Below, piece by piece: positions 7,732 to 17,331 of a stretch of DNA of 64,000 nucleotides (the stretch's first letter is position 1; each line of letters opens with the position of its first letter). The notes under the pieces are model-generated. The model was not told the DNA's origin. It saw nothing but the letters and a program-made list of their open reading frames with translations, and did not search any database. This DNA is from Hoeflea ulvae (lineage in GTDB: Bacteria; Pseudomonadota; Alphaproteobacteria; Rhizobiales; Rhizobiaceae), in the NCBI RefSeq assembly GCF_026619435.1, contig NZ_JAOVZQ010000001.1, positions 4,867,501 to 4,931,500 on the forward strand. Direction: 5' to 3'. Position numbers and translations under genes: made by a program.

Positions 7732-9272
7732 GACACTTTCACCTTGTTCTTGCGTGGCGAGGCGGCGGCGATCACATCGGCAGCCCCGGCGCCCTTGTTG
7801 AATTCGCCGCTCACACGACCGTCGGCCATGACGATGATGCGGTCGGACAACGCCAGCACCTCCTCGAGGTCCGACGTGACAAAAATGATGCCGATCCCCT
7901 CGGCGGCGAGCGCGCGCATCTTCTGGTAGATTTCGGCCTTGGCACCGATATCGATCCCGCGGGAGGGCTCGTCCATCAACAGCACCTTCGGTCCGGTCAT
8001 CAGCGCCTTGCCGATGACCACCTTCTGCTGGTTGCCGCCCGACAGCGATGAAACCGGATTGGCGGGGCTGGCGACCTTGACGGTCATGCGCTTGATATAT
8101 TCCGCGGCGCGCGCCGCCTCCTCGCGCAAGCTCAGATGAATACCGTGGGTGAATTGCGCCAGCGACGACAGGGTGATGTTGTCGCGCACCGACATGATCT
8201 GGATCAGGCCGTCGCGCTTGCGGTCCTCGGGAACCAGAGCGATGCCGCGCGCGATGCGTCCGGCGACATGTTTTTCGTTCATCTCGACATTGTCGACAAA
8301 GAAACGGCCCTTGGAATCGGGATGCTGCGCCATGATGCATTCGAGAAATTCGGAGCGTCCGGCGCCCATCAATCCGTACAGGCCGAGAATTTCACCGGCG
8401 CGAACCGACAAAGAGACATGCTCGACCATGAAGCCGCCACCCAGCTTGGGCAGGGTGATGTCCTCGGCGCGAAACACTTCGGCGCCGAATTCCTGGTTGT
8501 GCGATTGCGAGAAGTCCTTCGACTTCCCCCCGATCATGGTCTCGACGATCCAGGGAATGTCGACACCCTGCATCGGCCTGGATCCGGTTATTTCGCCGTC
8601 CCGCAGCACGGTGATGTAGTCTCCGACCCGGATGAGCTCTTCCAGCCGGTGGGAAATATAGACGATCCCGACGCCTTGCGCCTTGAGCTCGTCAATGATC
8701 CGGAACAGCACCTCGACTTCCGCCGCCGACAGTGCCGAAGTGGGCTCATCCAGGATCAGGATCCTGGCGTCCTGCGCCAGGGCTTTGGCGATCTCGACGA
8801 TTTGCTGCTGGCCGATCCGCAATAGACCCAGCGTGGTGTCGGGATCGATGTCCTGCTCCAGCCGCTGCATCAGCACCCGGGTGCGCTCGGCCACGGCATC
8901 GCGGTCGATATCCACCCCGAACCGCACCGGCTCCCTGGCCATGAACACGTTTTCGCTGACACTCATGTCCGGAAACAGGTTGAGCTCCTGAAACACGATG
9001 CCGATGCCGTTGGCCACGGCGTCATCCTTGGTGCGGAACACCACCGGACGGCCATCGACCTTGATCTCGCCTTCGGTGAGCGGCTCGACCCCGGCAATGA
9101 CCTTCATCAAGGTGGATTTGCCCGCGCCGTTTTCACCGACAAGCACATTGACCGCACCCATGCGGATATCGAAATCCACATTCTTGAGCGCCACTGTGCC
9201 GGGATAGACCTTGGTGGCGCCGCGGATGGTCAGTCCGACCGGGTGAGCGTGAGGGACTTCCGCCAGCGTCAT
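7728..9272 (-). CDS. Ribose-type ABC transporter ATP-binding protein (double nucleotide-binding domain)
   Basis: 514 residues with two tandem ATPase domains, the RbsA/XylG architecture. Domain 1 has Walker A GENGAGKST (about residues 46-54) and Walker B LILDEPTSAL. Domain 2 has a degenerate P-loop GLMGAGRSE and a canonical SGGNQQK signature followed by LLMDEPSRGID, typical of the family. It energises sugar uptake through the permease. Overlaps of four bases with both flanking genes show tight translational coupling. Confidence 0.95.
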   Translation of the reverse strand: MTLAEVPHAHPVGLTIRGATKVYPGTVALKNVDFDIRMGAVNVLVGENGAGKSTLMKVIAGVEPLTEGEIKVDGRPVVFRTKDDAVANGIGIVFQELNLFPDMSVSENVFMAREPVRFGVDIDRDAVAERTRVLMQRLEQDIDPDTTLGLLRIGQQQIVEIAKALAQDARILILDEPTSALSAAEVEVLFRIIDELKAQGVGIVYISHRLEELIRVGDYITVLRDGEITGSRPMQGVDIPWIVETMIGGKSKDFSQSHNQEFGAEVFRAEDITLPKLGGGFMVEHVSLSVRAGEILGLYGLMGAGRSEFLECIMAQHPDSKGRFFVDNVEMNEKHVAGRIARGIALVPEDRKRDGLIQIMSVRDNITLSSLAQFTHGIHLSLREEAARAAEYIKRMTVKVASPANPVSSLSGGNQQKVVIGKALMTGPKVLLMDEPSRGIDIGAKAEIYQKMRALAAEGIGIIFVTSDLEEVLALSDRIIVMADGRVSGEFNKGAGAADVIAAASPRKNKVKVS

Positions 9273-9916
9273 GGCATAACGTCCAGACGGGTCGGCGTCA
9301 GGATCATCGCTTCGTCTGCCTTTTTCAGCGGCACCACACCGATGAAGGCCATCGAGCGCCCGATCAGGTCCCCCTCGGGCAATTCCAGCATGGCGGAGAT
9401 GCGATCATTGAGCGCCCGGCCGAGCTTGGCGAATTCGATCTGGTCACGGAAATCGTCAAAATTGTAAAAGGGCGCGAAGTCGCGCAAGGCATTGCCCCGG
9501 ATCACCGGACCGAGCTGCACGGTGATATCGGCAGCGCCGTCGCCGTCAATGTCCAGATCGGCGATACGGGCGCGCGATTCGAGATTGGCGGAAACAACCG
9601 TGCCCGTATCAGTGACGGCGAAATTCCAGGCAGCCCCTGCCCCCGATCCGCGGTTCCCATGCGCTTCCCCGGCCGCATCCAGCCCTTGCGCCAGAGCCGC
9701 TTTCAGAGCGGCAAAATCCAGCGCCTTGTCCTCTACCCAGGGCAAAAGCTGCGTCTCGAAAGTATCGGCGATGCGCTGTTCGGTCCGGACATTGTCCCCG
9801 CTTGCGCCGGCAGACACGGCTTGTTCACCATCGGCCGGGTTCTTGACCAGCTTGCATCCGGACAGAGCAAAAACGGCTACGGCACATAGGGTGAGAAGAG
9901 GTGTACGCATCATCAT
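9269..9916 (-). CDS. DUF2291-family lipoprotein associated with the sugar ABC transporter
   Basis: About 215 residues. A short signal peptide ends in the lipobox FALSGCKLV (Cys near residue 20), so it is predicted to be a lipoprotein. The mature part matches the DUF2291 proteins that accompany ribose-type ABC operons in alphaproteobacteria, with a basic/polar N-terminus, a conserved FAPFYNFDDFRDQIEFAKLGRALN stretch (shown here only as landmark FAPFYNFDDFRDQ) and a terminal region repeated in many such proteins. Three ATGs in a row (9916, 9913, 9910) make the exact start ambiguous; GAGAG precedes them. It lies between the binding-protein and ATPase genes. Its role in transport is not established. 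Confidence 0.8.
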   Translation of the reverse strand: MMMRTPLLTLCAVAVFALSGCKLVKNPADGEQAVSAGASGDNVRTEQRIADTFETQLLPWVEDKALDFAALKAALAQGLDAAGEAHGNRGSGAGAAWNFAVTDTGTVVSANLESRARIADLDIDGDGAADITVQLGPVIRGNALRDFAPFYNFDDFRDQIEFAKLGRALNDRISAMLELPEGDLIGRSMAFIGVVPLKKADEAMILTPTRLDVMP

Positions 9917-10008
9917 GCTCTCTGTCGTAACGGTGTGAAATGCAGCACGGCAAGCGGTCAGCCGCCGGCATGTCATTTCATGGGCCGACTCATCCACCGG
10001 CAGCGCGA

Positions 10009-10044
10009 CAAAACCAAAACCGGAGCGCGGATGCACCGCGCCCC
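10009..10044 (-). terminator. Intercistronic hairpin after the sugar-binding-protein gene
   Basis: On the minus strand a 9-bp stem (GGGGCGCGG with CCGCGCTCC, one G-T pair, loop TGCAT) is followed by GGTTTTGGTTTT. It lies 18 bases beyond the binding-protein stop. A partial terminator or mRNA-stabilising hairpin here would keep binding-protein expression above that of the downstream transporter genes. Confidence 0.6.
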
Positions 10045-10062
10045 GGCAAAGTATGCTTCGCT

Positions 10063-11369
<1,307 letters not shown>

Positions 11370-12836
11370 ATGATACGGACTGTAAACCGCAAGATTTCGC
11401 TTGGCGTTGTGATCGGCAGCCGCGCCTTTTTCAGCCCGGCTCCGTGCATTGATGCACGCACGCAAATCCTGGCGCAACTGGAAAAACTGGGAGTTGATGC
11501 AATCATCATGCCCGTCGAGGCGACCGCGAACGGCGCCGTTCAGTCAATCCCGGACGCCAAGCTCTATGCCGAATATTTCAAGAGGCACCGCGATAGCATT
11601 GACGGGCTGGTGATCTGCCTGCCCAATTTCGGCGACGAGATCGCGATTGCCGAACTGATCAACCGCACCAAGCTCAACGTGCCGATCCTGCTCCAGGCCT
11701 CCAATGACGAACTCGACAAGGTGGATGTGCATTCCCGGCGCGACGCATTCTGCGGCAAGCTCTCGGTTGCCAACAATTTCTGGCAATATGGCGTTCCGTT
11801 CACGGAAACGACCAATCACACCTGCGACATCGATGGTGATGAGTTCCTGGGCGACCTCGACCGGTTTGCACGCGTCTGCCGCACCACCTACGGGCTCCGG
11901 AACGCGCGCATCGGCGCCATCGGCGCACGCACGGCGCCGTTCCAGACGATGCGGTTTTCGGAAAAACTGCTGCAGCAATCCGGCATCACCGTCATCACCG
12001 CCGACCTTTCGGAGCTGATAGGAGCGGCAGAGGCCATCGGCAATGACGACAGCGATCTGGTAACCGGGCTGGAACGCATTCGCAATTACGGCCGCATTCC
12101 GGCCCATATCCGGGAAGACCAGGTGCGCAAGCAGGCGAAGTGGACACTGGCCGTCAACCGCTGGATCAACGAGAATGAATGCGATGCCTCGGCAATCCAG
12201 TGCTGGCGCTCTCTGCAGGACAATTTCGGCTGCGCCACCTGCCTGACCATGTCGATGATGGGCGAGGACCTGATGCCGTCAGCCTGCGAAGTCGACGTGA
12301 TGGGAGCGGTGTCGATGTATGCGCTGACGCTGGCCTCCAGCGCGCCGGCCGCCATCCTCGACTGGAACAACAACTACGCCGACCATGTCGACAAATGCGT
12401 CTGCACCCATTGCGGCAACTTCCCCAAGAGCTTTCTCGGCGAAACGCCGGAAATCGGCGAACTCGACGTTCTCGGCGAAGTCATCGGCCGCGAGAAATGC
12501 TTCGGCGCCGTCAAGGGCAAGGTACAGGCCGGCGACATGACCTATTTCCGGCTCTCCTCGGATGATCGCAACGGCATGCTCAAGGCCTATCTCGGCGAAG
12601 GCGAATTCACCGACGATCCCTTCGGCATGGACGGCGGCATTGCAGTGACCCGTGTCAAACGGCTGCGCGAGCTGATGCGGTTCGTCACCCAGAACGGCTT
12701 CGAGCACCATGTTGCCATGGTCCGCGGCCACCATGCCGATGTCGTCAACGAGGCCATCACCCGCTATCTCGGCTGGCCCGCTTATCACCACAACGGCACG
12801 CCCGAAGCCGAGCTTTTCTTTCCAAACCGCAAGTGA
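11370..12836 (+). CDS. L-fucose/L-arabinose isomerase-like sugar isomerase
   Basis: 488 residues from the ATG at 11370, which has GGGAGG just upstream. The layout matches the fucose-isomerase-like family (COG2407 type): an N-terminal Rossmann-like part (IDGLVICLPNFGDE near residue 75), GAIGARTAPFQTMRF, and a C-terminal metal-site region. Conserved acidic and His residues are in SACEVDVMGA and VRGHHADV. A CVCTHCGNFP motif near residue 345 is also typical of this family. Expected reaction: aldose-ketose isomerisation of an imported sugar. It heads the operon isomerase, transketolase N, transketolase C, kinase. It could be an epimerase or have a branched-chain substrate; sequence alone does not decide. 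Confidence 0.8.
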   Translation: MIRTVNRKISLGVVIGSRAFFSPAPCIDARTQILAQLEKLGVDAIIMPVEATANGAVQSIPDAKLYAEYFKRHRDSIDGLVICLPNFGDEIAIAELINRTKLNVPILLQASNDELDKVDVHSRRDAFCGKLSVANNFWQYGVPFTETTNHTCDIDGDEFLGDLDRFARVCRTTYGLRNARIGAIGARTAPFQTMRFSEKLLQQSGITVITADLSELIGAAEAIGNDDSDLVTGLERIRNYGRIPAHIREDQVRKQAKWTLAVNRWINENECDASAIQCWRSLQDNFGCATCLTMSMMGEDLMPSACEVDVMGAVSMYALTLASSAPAAILDWNNNYADHVDKCVCTHCGNFPKSFLGETPEIGELDVLGEVIGREKCFGAVKGKVQAGDMTYFRLSSDDRNGMLKAYLGEGEFTDDPFGMDGGIAVTRVKRLRELMRFVTQNGFEHHVAMVRGHHADVVNEAITRYLGWPAYHHNGTPEAELFFPNRK

Positions 12837-12845
12837 GACAGGCGT

Positions 12846-13679
12846 ATGACCCGCGCACTGAAAACCGACAACTCCCAGACCCTCATCCGCGACAAGGCGC
12901 TGTGGATGCGCCAGCATGCCATGAGGATGGTCTATGACAAGCAGCTGGGCCATCTCGGCGGCGATTTCTCCGCCATCGACGTGCTGGCGACGCTCTATTT
13001 CGGCGTGCTTCGTTATGACCCGGCGCGTCCGGAATGGACCGAGCGCGACCGCTTCGTAATGTCCAAGGGCCACGCCACCGGCGCGCTCTACACCGCGCTT
13101 GCAGCAGCGGGATATTTCCCCCAGGACTGGCTCGACACCTATATGCAGCATCACTCGATGCTCAACGGTCACCCCAACCGCCAATATCTGCCGGGAGTTG
13201 AAACCAATACCGGTCCGCTGGGTCATGGCTTTCCGGTGGCTCTGGGCATCGCCATTTCCGGCCAGATCGCCGGGGCCGACTATCGCACCTATGTGCTCAC
13301 CGGCGACGGGGAACAGCAGGAAGGGTCGAACTGGGAAGCGGCCATGACCGCCGGCAGCCGCAAGGTCAGGAACCTGACGCTGATCATCGACCGCAACCGG
13401 CTGCAACAGGGCGCACGCACCGAAGACACCAATGGCCTCGACCCGCTCGACGACAAGTACCGCGCCTTTGGCTGGCATGTCGTCGAGATCGACGGACATG
13501 AGTACGGGCAACTGCTCGACACGCTCGGCGCACCGGTGGGAGACCGCCAAAAGCCGCTCTGCGTGATCGCCAATACGGTCAAGGGCAAGGGTGTGTCATT
13601 CATGGAAGATCAGGCGAAGTGGCACCACGGCGTTCCCAATGCCGAGCAATTCGCGCAAGCAATGAAGGAACTGGTCTGA
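12846..13679 (+). CDS. Transketolase, N-terminal (TPP-pyrophosphate-binding) subunit
   Basis: 277 residues, only the thiamine-diphosphate-binding half of a normal (about 650-residue) transketolase. Landmarks: GHLGGDFSAIDVLATLYF (substrate/TPP region, near residue 38), MSKGHATGALY, GPLGHGFPVALGIA, and the cofactor motif GDGEQQEGSNWEA (about residues 156-168) with LIIDRNRLQQ. The partner half starts within its stop codon (TGATG), so the two subunits are made in equal amounts. Split transketolases in sugar operons include the apulose-4-phosphate transketolase AptA/AptB and the sulfosugar transketolases. Here the kinase downstream favours a ketose phosphate as donor. Confidence 0.92.
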   Translation: MTRALKTDNSQTLIRDKALWMRQHAMRMVYDKQLGHLGGDFSAIDVLATLYFGVLRYDPARPEWTERDRFVMSKGHATGALYTALAAAGYFPQDWLDTYMQHHSMLNGHPNRQYLPGVETNTGPLGHGFPVALGIAISGQIAGADYRTYVLTGDGEQQEGSNWEAAMTAGSRKVRNLTLIIDRNRLQQGARTEDTNGLDPLDDKYRAFGWHVVEIDGHEYGQLLDTLGAPVGDRQKPLCVIANTVKGKGVSFMEDQAKWHHGVPNAEQFAQAMKELV

Positions 13680-14641
13680 TGGCCGTCGCTCAAGCAACCA
13701 CCGCCCCGGGTTTCGATTGCCGCAAGGCCTGGGCCGAAACACTTGAACAGTTGGCCGCGTCTGATGAGCGCATTGTCGTCGTGGTCAATGATTCGGTCGG
13801 CTCGTCCAATCTCGGCGGTTTCCAGACGAAATTTCCCGACCGCACCGTCAATGTCGGCATTGCCGAGCAGAACATGGTCGGCGTCGCCGCGGGTCTCGCC
13901 AATGGCGGCAGAATTCCGTTCGTCTCGGCTGCGTCGTGCTTTCTCACCGCGCGGGCCATGGAGCAGATCAAGGCGGATGTCGCCTATGCCGGCTTCAACG
14001 TCAAACTGGTCGGCCAGTCCTCGGGAATCGCCTATGGCGAACTCGGCGCCACCCATCACTCGATCGAGGACTTCGCCTGGCTGCGTGCGCTTGGCCCGAT
14101 CACCGTGATTGCACCCTGCGACGCCTGGGAAACGGCCGAAGCGGTCAAATGGGCAGCAGCTCATGACGGACCGGTCTATCTGCGCCTGTCACGGATGAAG
14201 GTCCCCACCCTGGATCTGCCGGACCGGACATTCACTCCCGGCCAGGCGGAACTGCAGCGCTCAGGCACCGATGTCACCATCATCGCCAATGGCACGACGG
14301 TTCATCTTGCGCTGGAGGCGGCTAAGACCCTGGCCGAAGAAGGCGTCTCCGCCCGCGTGCTCAACATGCACACGATTTCGCCGCTCGACACCGACGCGGT
14401 GAGCGCCGCAGCGCTGGAAACCGGTGCGATCGTTACCGTGGAAGAAGCGCTGGATCGCGGCGGACTCGGCGGGGCCGTTGCCGAGCACACCTCGGCCACT
14501 GATCCCGTACCGGTTCAGCGCGTCGGATTCCCGGGCTTCATGCCGACAGGGTCGATCGCCAATCTTTTCGAGGAATTCGGCCTGAGCCGGGAAGGTATCG
14601 CCAGCGCGGCGCGCATCGCCATCCGCCGCAAGGGAGCCTGA
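13679..14641 (+). CDS. Transketolase, C-terminal (pyrimidine-binding) subunit
   Basis: 320 residues. It holds the pyrimidine-binding and C-terminal domains: VGIAEQNMVGVAAGLA near residue 60 contains the catalytic Glu that activates thiamine, then SSGIAYGELGATHHSIED, and a C-terminal domain with VEEALDRGGLGGAVAEH. The start ATG overlaps the last base of the N-subunit stop. An upstream in-frame extension to 13619 runs inside the N-subunit gene and is not used. It forms the active enzyme together with the preceding subunit. Confidence 0.92.
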   Translation: MAVAQATTAPGFDCRKAWAETLEQLAASDERIVVVVNDSVGSSNLGGFQTKFPDRTVNVGIAEQNMVGVAAGLANGGRIPFVSAASCFLTARAMEQIKADVAYAGFNVKLVGQSSGIAYGELGATHHSIEDFAWLRALGPITVIAPCDAWETAEAVKWAAAHDGPVYLRLSRMKVPTLDLPDRTFTPGQAELQRSGTDVTIIANGTTVHLALEAAKTLAEEGVSARVLNMHTISPLDTDAVSAAALETGAIVTVEEALDRGGLGGAVAEHTSATDPVPVQRVGFPGFMPTGSIANLFEEFGLSREGIASAARIAIRRKGA

Positions 14642-14645
14642 CCCG

Positions 14646-16097
14646 ATGCTGGTGCTGGCAATCGATCAGGGAACGACCAACACAAAGGCGCTGATCGTCG
14701 ACGAGACCGGGCACATCCATGCCCATGCCGCCACGCCGTCACGCACCGACTATCCGCATCCGGGATGGGCCGAACAGTCGGCCACTGCCATTTGGGAAGA
14801 CACGCGGTCCGTCATGGACGCCGTCGCAGCGCAAGCCGGCGGCCGCAGCATTGACGCCATCGCCATTTCCAACCAGCGCGAAACCATCGTGGCCTGGGAC
14901 GCGCAGACCGGCAAGCCTGTCGGCCCGGCGATCCTGTGGCAATGCCGCCGCACCGCTCCCGAATGCGCAGCACTGATTGCCGCAGGGCACAATGATGCGG
15001 TGGAACTTGCCACCGGGCTCGGCATCAATCCGATGTTTCCCGCGTCAAAACTGGCCTGGATCATCAACAACCGCCCTGGGGCCAGGCAGCTTGCCGAGCA
15101 GGGCCGCCTGCGCGCAGGCACGGTCGACAGCTGGCTGCTGTGGAATCTGACCGATGGCGCGGTGTTCGCGACCGACCATTCCAATGCCTCGCGCACGCAA
15201 TTGTTCGACACCTCAACCCTGGCATGGAGCGAAACCCTTGCCGAAATTTTTGGCACGCCGACCGCCTGTCTGCCGCAACCGCTGGCCTCGGATGCGCGCT
15301 TTGGCGAGACCGCAGCCGGGGTGACCGGCCTGCCCGCGGGCATTCCGATCCACGCGATGATGGGCGACAGCCACGCCGCGCTGTACGGCCACGGTGTCCG
15401 CGCGCCGGGCACGGTCAAGGCCACCTATGGCACCGGCTCATCCCTGATGACGCTGACGCCGAAGCGGACCGCATCCGCCCACGGGCTGTCGGGCACCATT
15501 GCCTGGACGGACACGTCCGGCACCGCCTATGCACTCGAGGGCAATATCCTGGTCTCTGCTCAGGCAGCCTCCTTCATGGCAAACCTGCTCGGCATCGGCG
15601 ATGCCCGTGCGCTGTCGGACCTGGCCCGGACTGTCGACACGTCAGACGGCGTGACATTCGTGCCGGCCCTGTCCGGTCTGGCCGCGCCGCACTGGAATGA
15701 CCACGCCACCGGCACCGTGGCAGGCATGACCCACGGCACCACGCCGGCGCATGTTGCCCGGGCGACTTTCGAGGCGATCGCCATGCAGATTGCCGATGTG
15801 TTCGAAGCCATGCAATCCGATGTCGGCCTCACGCTGGATGGCTTGCGCACCGACGGCGGGGCCTCGTCAAACGAATTTCTGATGCAGTTGCAGTCGGACC
15901 TGCTGCAATGTCCGGTGGAAAGTGCCGTTGTCGAGGAGGTCAGCGCGCTCGGGGCCGCGGCAATGGCCTTCGGTGCGCTCGGCGCCACCTGGCGCGCGGA
16001 CACGCGCAGCAAGCACTTCGATCCCGCCATGGAACCGGCAGCCGCGGCAGCACTGCGCGCCACATGGCAGGACGCGATTCGGCGCGCCTGCAGCTAG
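14646..16097 (+). CDS. FGGY-family carbohydrate kinase (glycerol/xylulokinase-like)
   Basis: 483 residues with the FGGY layout: the N-terminal phosphate loop AIDQGTTNTKALIVD (residues 5-19), ISNQRET near residue 78, MMGDSHAALYGHG mid-protein (catalytic Asp region), and the C-terminal LRTDGGASSNEFLMQLQSDLL with GALGAAAMAFGA-like ATPase motif. It phosphorylates a ketose or polyol. Following an isomerase and a split transketolase, a ketose kinase making the transketolase donor is the simplest reading; apulose kinase (ApuK) belongs to this family and has this neighbourhood. Glycerol, xylulose or erythrulose are alternatives. Confidence 0.85.
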   Translation: MLVLAIDQGTTNTKALIVDETGHIHAHAATPSRTDYPHPGWAEQSATAIWEDTRSVMDAVAAQAGGRSIDAIAISNQRETIVAWDAQTGKPVGPAILWQCRRTAPECAALIAAGHNDAVELATGLGINPMFPASKLAWIINNRPGARQLAEQGRLRAGTVDSWLLWNLTDGAVFATDHSNASRTQLFDTSTLAWSETLAEIFGTPTACLPQPLASDARFGETAAGVTGLPAGIPIHAMMGDSHAALYGHGVRAPGTVKATYGTGSSLMTLTPKRTASAHGLSGTIAWTDTSGTAYALEGNILVSAQAASFMANLLGIGDARALSDLARTVDTSDGVTFVPALSGLAAPHWNDHATGTVAGMTHGTTPAHVARATFEAIAMQIADVFEAMQSDVGLTLDGLRTDGGASSNEFLMQLQSDLLQCPVESAVVEEVSALGAAAMAFGALGATWRADTRSKHFDPAMEPAAAAALRATWQDAIRRACS

Positions 16098-16123
16098 CGC
16101 GCTCTCGCAGCGCTGGGCTTGAG

Positions 16124-16150
16124 AGCCACGCGCCAGGACGGCGCGTGGCT
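16124..16150. terminator. Convergent hairpin between the kinase and ribH
   Basis: An 11-bp perfect stem, AGCCACGCGCC with GGCGCGTGGCT, loop AGGAC, lies between the kinase stop (16097) and the ribH stop (16177). There is no long T-run, so it may act as a weak bidirectional terminator. Confidence 0.6.
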
Positions 16151-16176
16151 TGATATGACGGTCAGCAATTGGCTGA

Positions 16177-16650
16177 TCAGGCGGCTTCCGCCCTGGCGTC
16201 GGCGTCGACGAGCTCGCCATTAAGAGCACCGATCTGAGCCGCGGCATCGGCAGCTTCACGGCCCTTCTGCACGAAATGCGTGGTGAAGAAAGCTTCATGC
16301 TCGCCCTTCGGCTGGAAATGATGCGGGGTCAGCGAGACCGAAAACACCGGCACTTCGGTCTTGAGCTGGACTTCCATCAGGCCGGTCACCACTGCCTGGG
16401 CAACGAAATCATGCCGGTAGATGCCGCCATCAACGACAAGTGCCGCCGCGACGATGCCGTCATAATCTCCGGTTCTTGCCAGCTTCTGCGCCAGCAACGG
16501 CATTTCGAAGGCTCCCGGCACATCGAACGCTACGATATCAGCGTCCAGACCGAGTTCCGTGATGCGCGCCTTGAAGCCGACCAGTGCCTGGTCAACAATA
16601 TCGGCGTGCCAGCGTGCTTTGATGAAAGCGAATTTCAGGGATTTTGTCAT
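16177..16650 (-). CDS. ribH: 6,7-dimethyl-8-ribityllumazine synthase, RibH2 type
   Basis: 157 residues from the ATG at 16650, which follows AAAGGA. The enzyme condenses 5-amino-6-ribitylamino-uracil with 3,4-dihydroxy-2-butanone 4-phosphate, the penultimate step of riboflavin synthesis. Landmarks: FIKARWHADIVDQAL at the N-terminus, the substrate loop FDVPGAFEMPLLA (residues 42-54), GGIYRHDFVA with the catalytic His80, and SVSLTPHHF. RWHADI and LTPHHF mark the second, decameric lumazine synthase (RibH2) known from Brucella and Mesorhizobium rather than the ribosome-cluster RibH1. It stands alone, behind an FMN riboswitch. A frame upstream to 16728 is ignored because it lacks a ribosome site and enters the leader. 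Confidence 0.95.
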   Translation of the reverse strand: MTKSLKFAFIKARWHADIVDQALVGFKARITELGLDADIVAFDVPGAFEMPLLAQKLARTGDYDGIVAAALVVDGGIYRHDFVAQAVVTGLMEVQLKTEVPVFSVSLTPHHFQPKGEHEAFFTTHFVQKGREAADAAAQIGALNGELVDADARAEAA

Positions 16651-16733
16651 TGCTCGGATCCTTTCATAAATGACAAGATCCCAGAGCGCACGAGCGTTCG
16701 GAACAGATCGGAAAACCTGTTGCCGCACGTCCC

Positions 16734-16856
16734 ATTCTCTACCATCCGGACTATACCGTCGGCTCCGGAATTACACCGGATCTGCTGACCTTTCAGACCC
16801 CTGAAAGCGCTCGCGGGCTATACCGCCGGTGGGGAATTTCACCCCGCCCTGAGAAT
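16734..16856 (-). ncRNA. FMN riboswitch (RFN element) controlling ribH
   Basis: On the minus strand the element runs from ATTCTCAGGGCGGGGTGAAA through TTCCCCACCGGCGGTA, AGCCCGCGAGCGC and GGTCAGCAGATCCGGTG to ATTCCGGAGCCGACGGTATA and GTCCGGATGGTAGAGAAT. These are the conserved RFN blocks in the correct order, with closing stem ATTCTC/GAGAAT. It ends 83 bases before the ribH start. The leader contains CAGGTTTTCCGATCTGTTCC and the ribosome site, so control could be at termination or translation. FMN binding would lower RibH synthesis. Confidence 0.95.
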
Positions 16857-17040
16857 GCGGATTTGTTAGCTGATCGGCATCCGCGCGTCAACGCGGTTCT
16901 CGCCGGGACGGGACATGGGTTGGGCAGCGGATCTTCGGAACCGCTCTCCATCGAACAGGTTCTGCCATCGTCAGAATCAGCGAAATCCCTGTTGGGAATC
17001 ACGCTTCAGCGGTAGACAGCTCCGGCAAACATAAATATGA

Positions 17041-17053
17041 ATGATTTAATCAT
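17041..17053. promoter_or_regulatory. ATGATT-T-AATCAT palindrome ahead of the hemP remnant
   Basis: A perfect 6-1-6 inverted repeat in a short AT-rich patch (17028-17062) about 170 bases before the HemP-like segment. An iron regulator (Fur/Mur or Irr class) is plausible given the flanking iron genes, but the motif is short and the assignment is inference. Confidence 0.35.
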
Positions 17054-17220
17054 GTATTCTAGACAACCCCGTCCCGCTCAACGGTCGAAAGGGTTGCCAG
17101 CACAGGTTTGAGTATCCTTATGCACCTCCCCCAAGTCCGGAAGCACTTCCTTGTCCGGAGTCGGACACGTCAGTCCAGCCACGACAAACCCAGGCCGGAT
17201 CGGGCGCAACGGACGGGGCG

Positions 17221-17331
17221 ATCGACTCAAGTGCGCTGTTTCGAAATCGCCGGGAAATCGCCATATCCCATGACGGCTCGCTCTACCGGTTGCGCATCAC
17301 CCGGCAGGGCAAACTCATCCTCAACAAATGA
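17221..17331 (+). CDS. hemP: Hemin uptake protein HemP-like segment without a recognisable start codon
   Basis: The frame ending at the TGA 17329-17331 encodes IDSSALFRNRREIAISHDG and then SLYRLRITRQGKLILNK, the conserved C-terminal two-thirds of HemP, a small protein tied to haem/iron uptake. The frame is open back to a TAA at 17047-17049 but holds no ATG, GTG or TTG. The neighbouring frame has starts at 17108 (TTG) and 17119 (ATG), so a single-base shift near 17150-17220 would make a normal protein of about 70 residues. Either the gene is broken, uses a rare start, or the sequence has an error. Its stop overlaps the next gene's start (ATGA), so the pair was built as an operon. Confidence 0.6.
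   Translation: MDSSALFRNRREIAISHDGSLYRLRITRQGKLILNK

Noticed and set aside
7731..8340. Upstream in-frame extension of the ABC permease gene through the ATPase gene
   Set aside because: The permease starts at the coupled ATGATG at 7731; the extension has no membrane-protein character and runs through the coding sequence of the ATPase in another frame.
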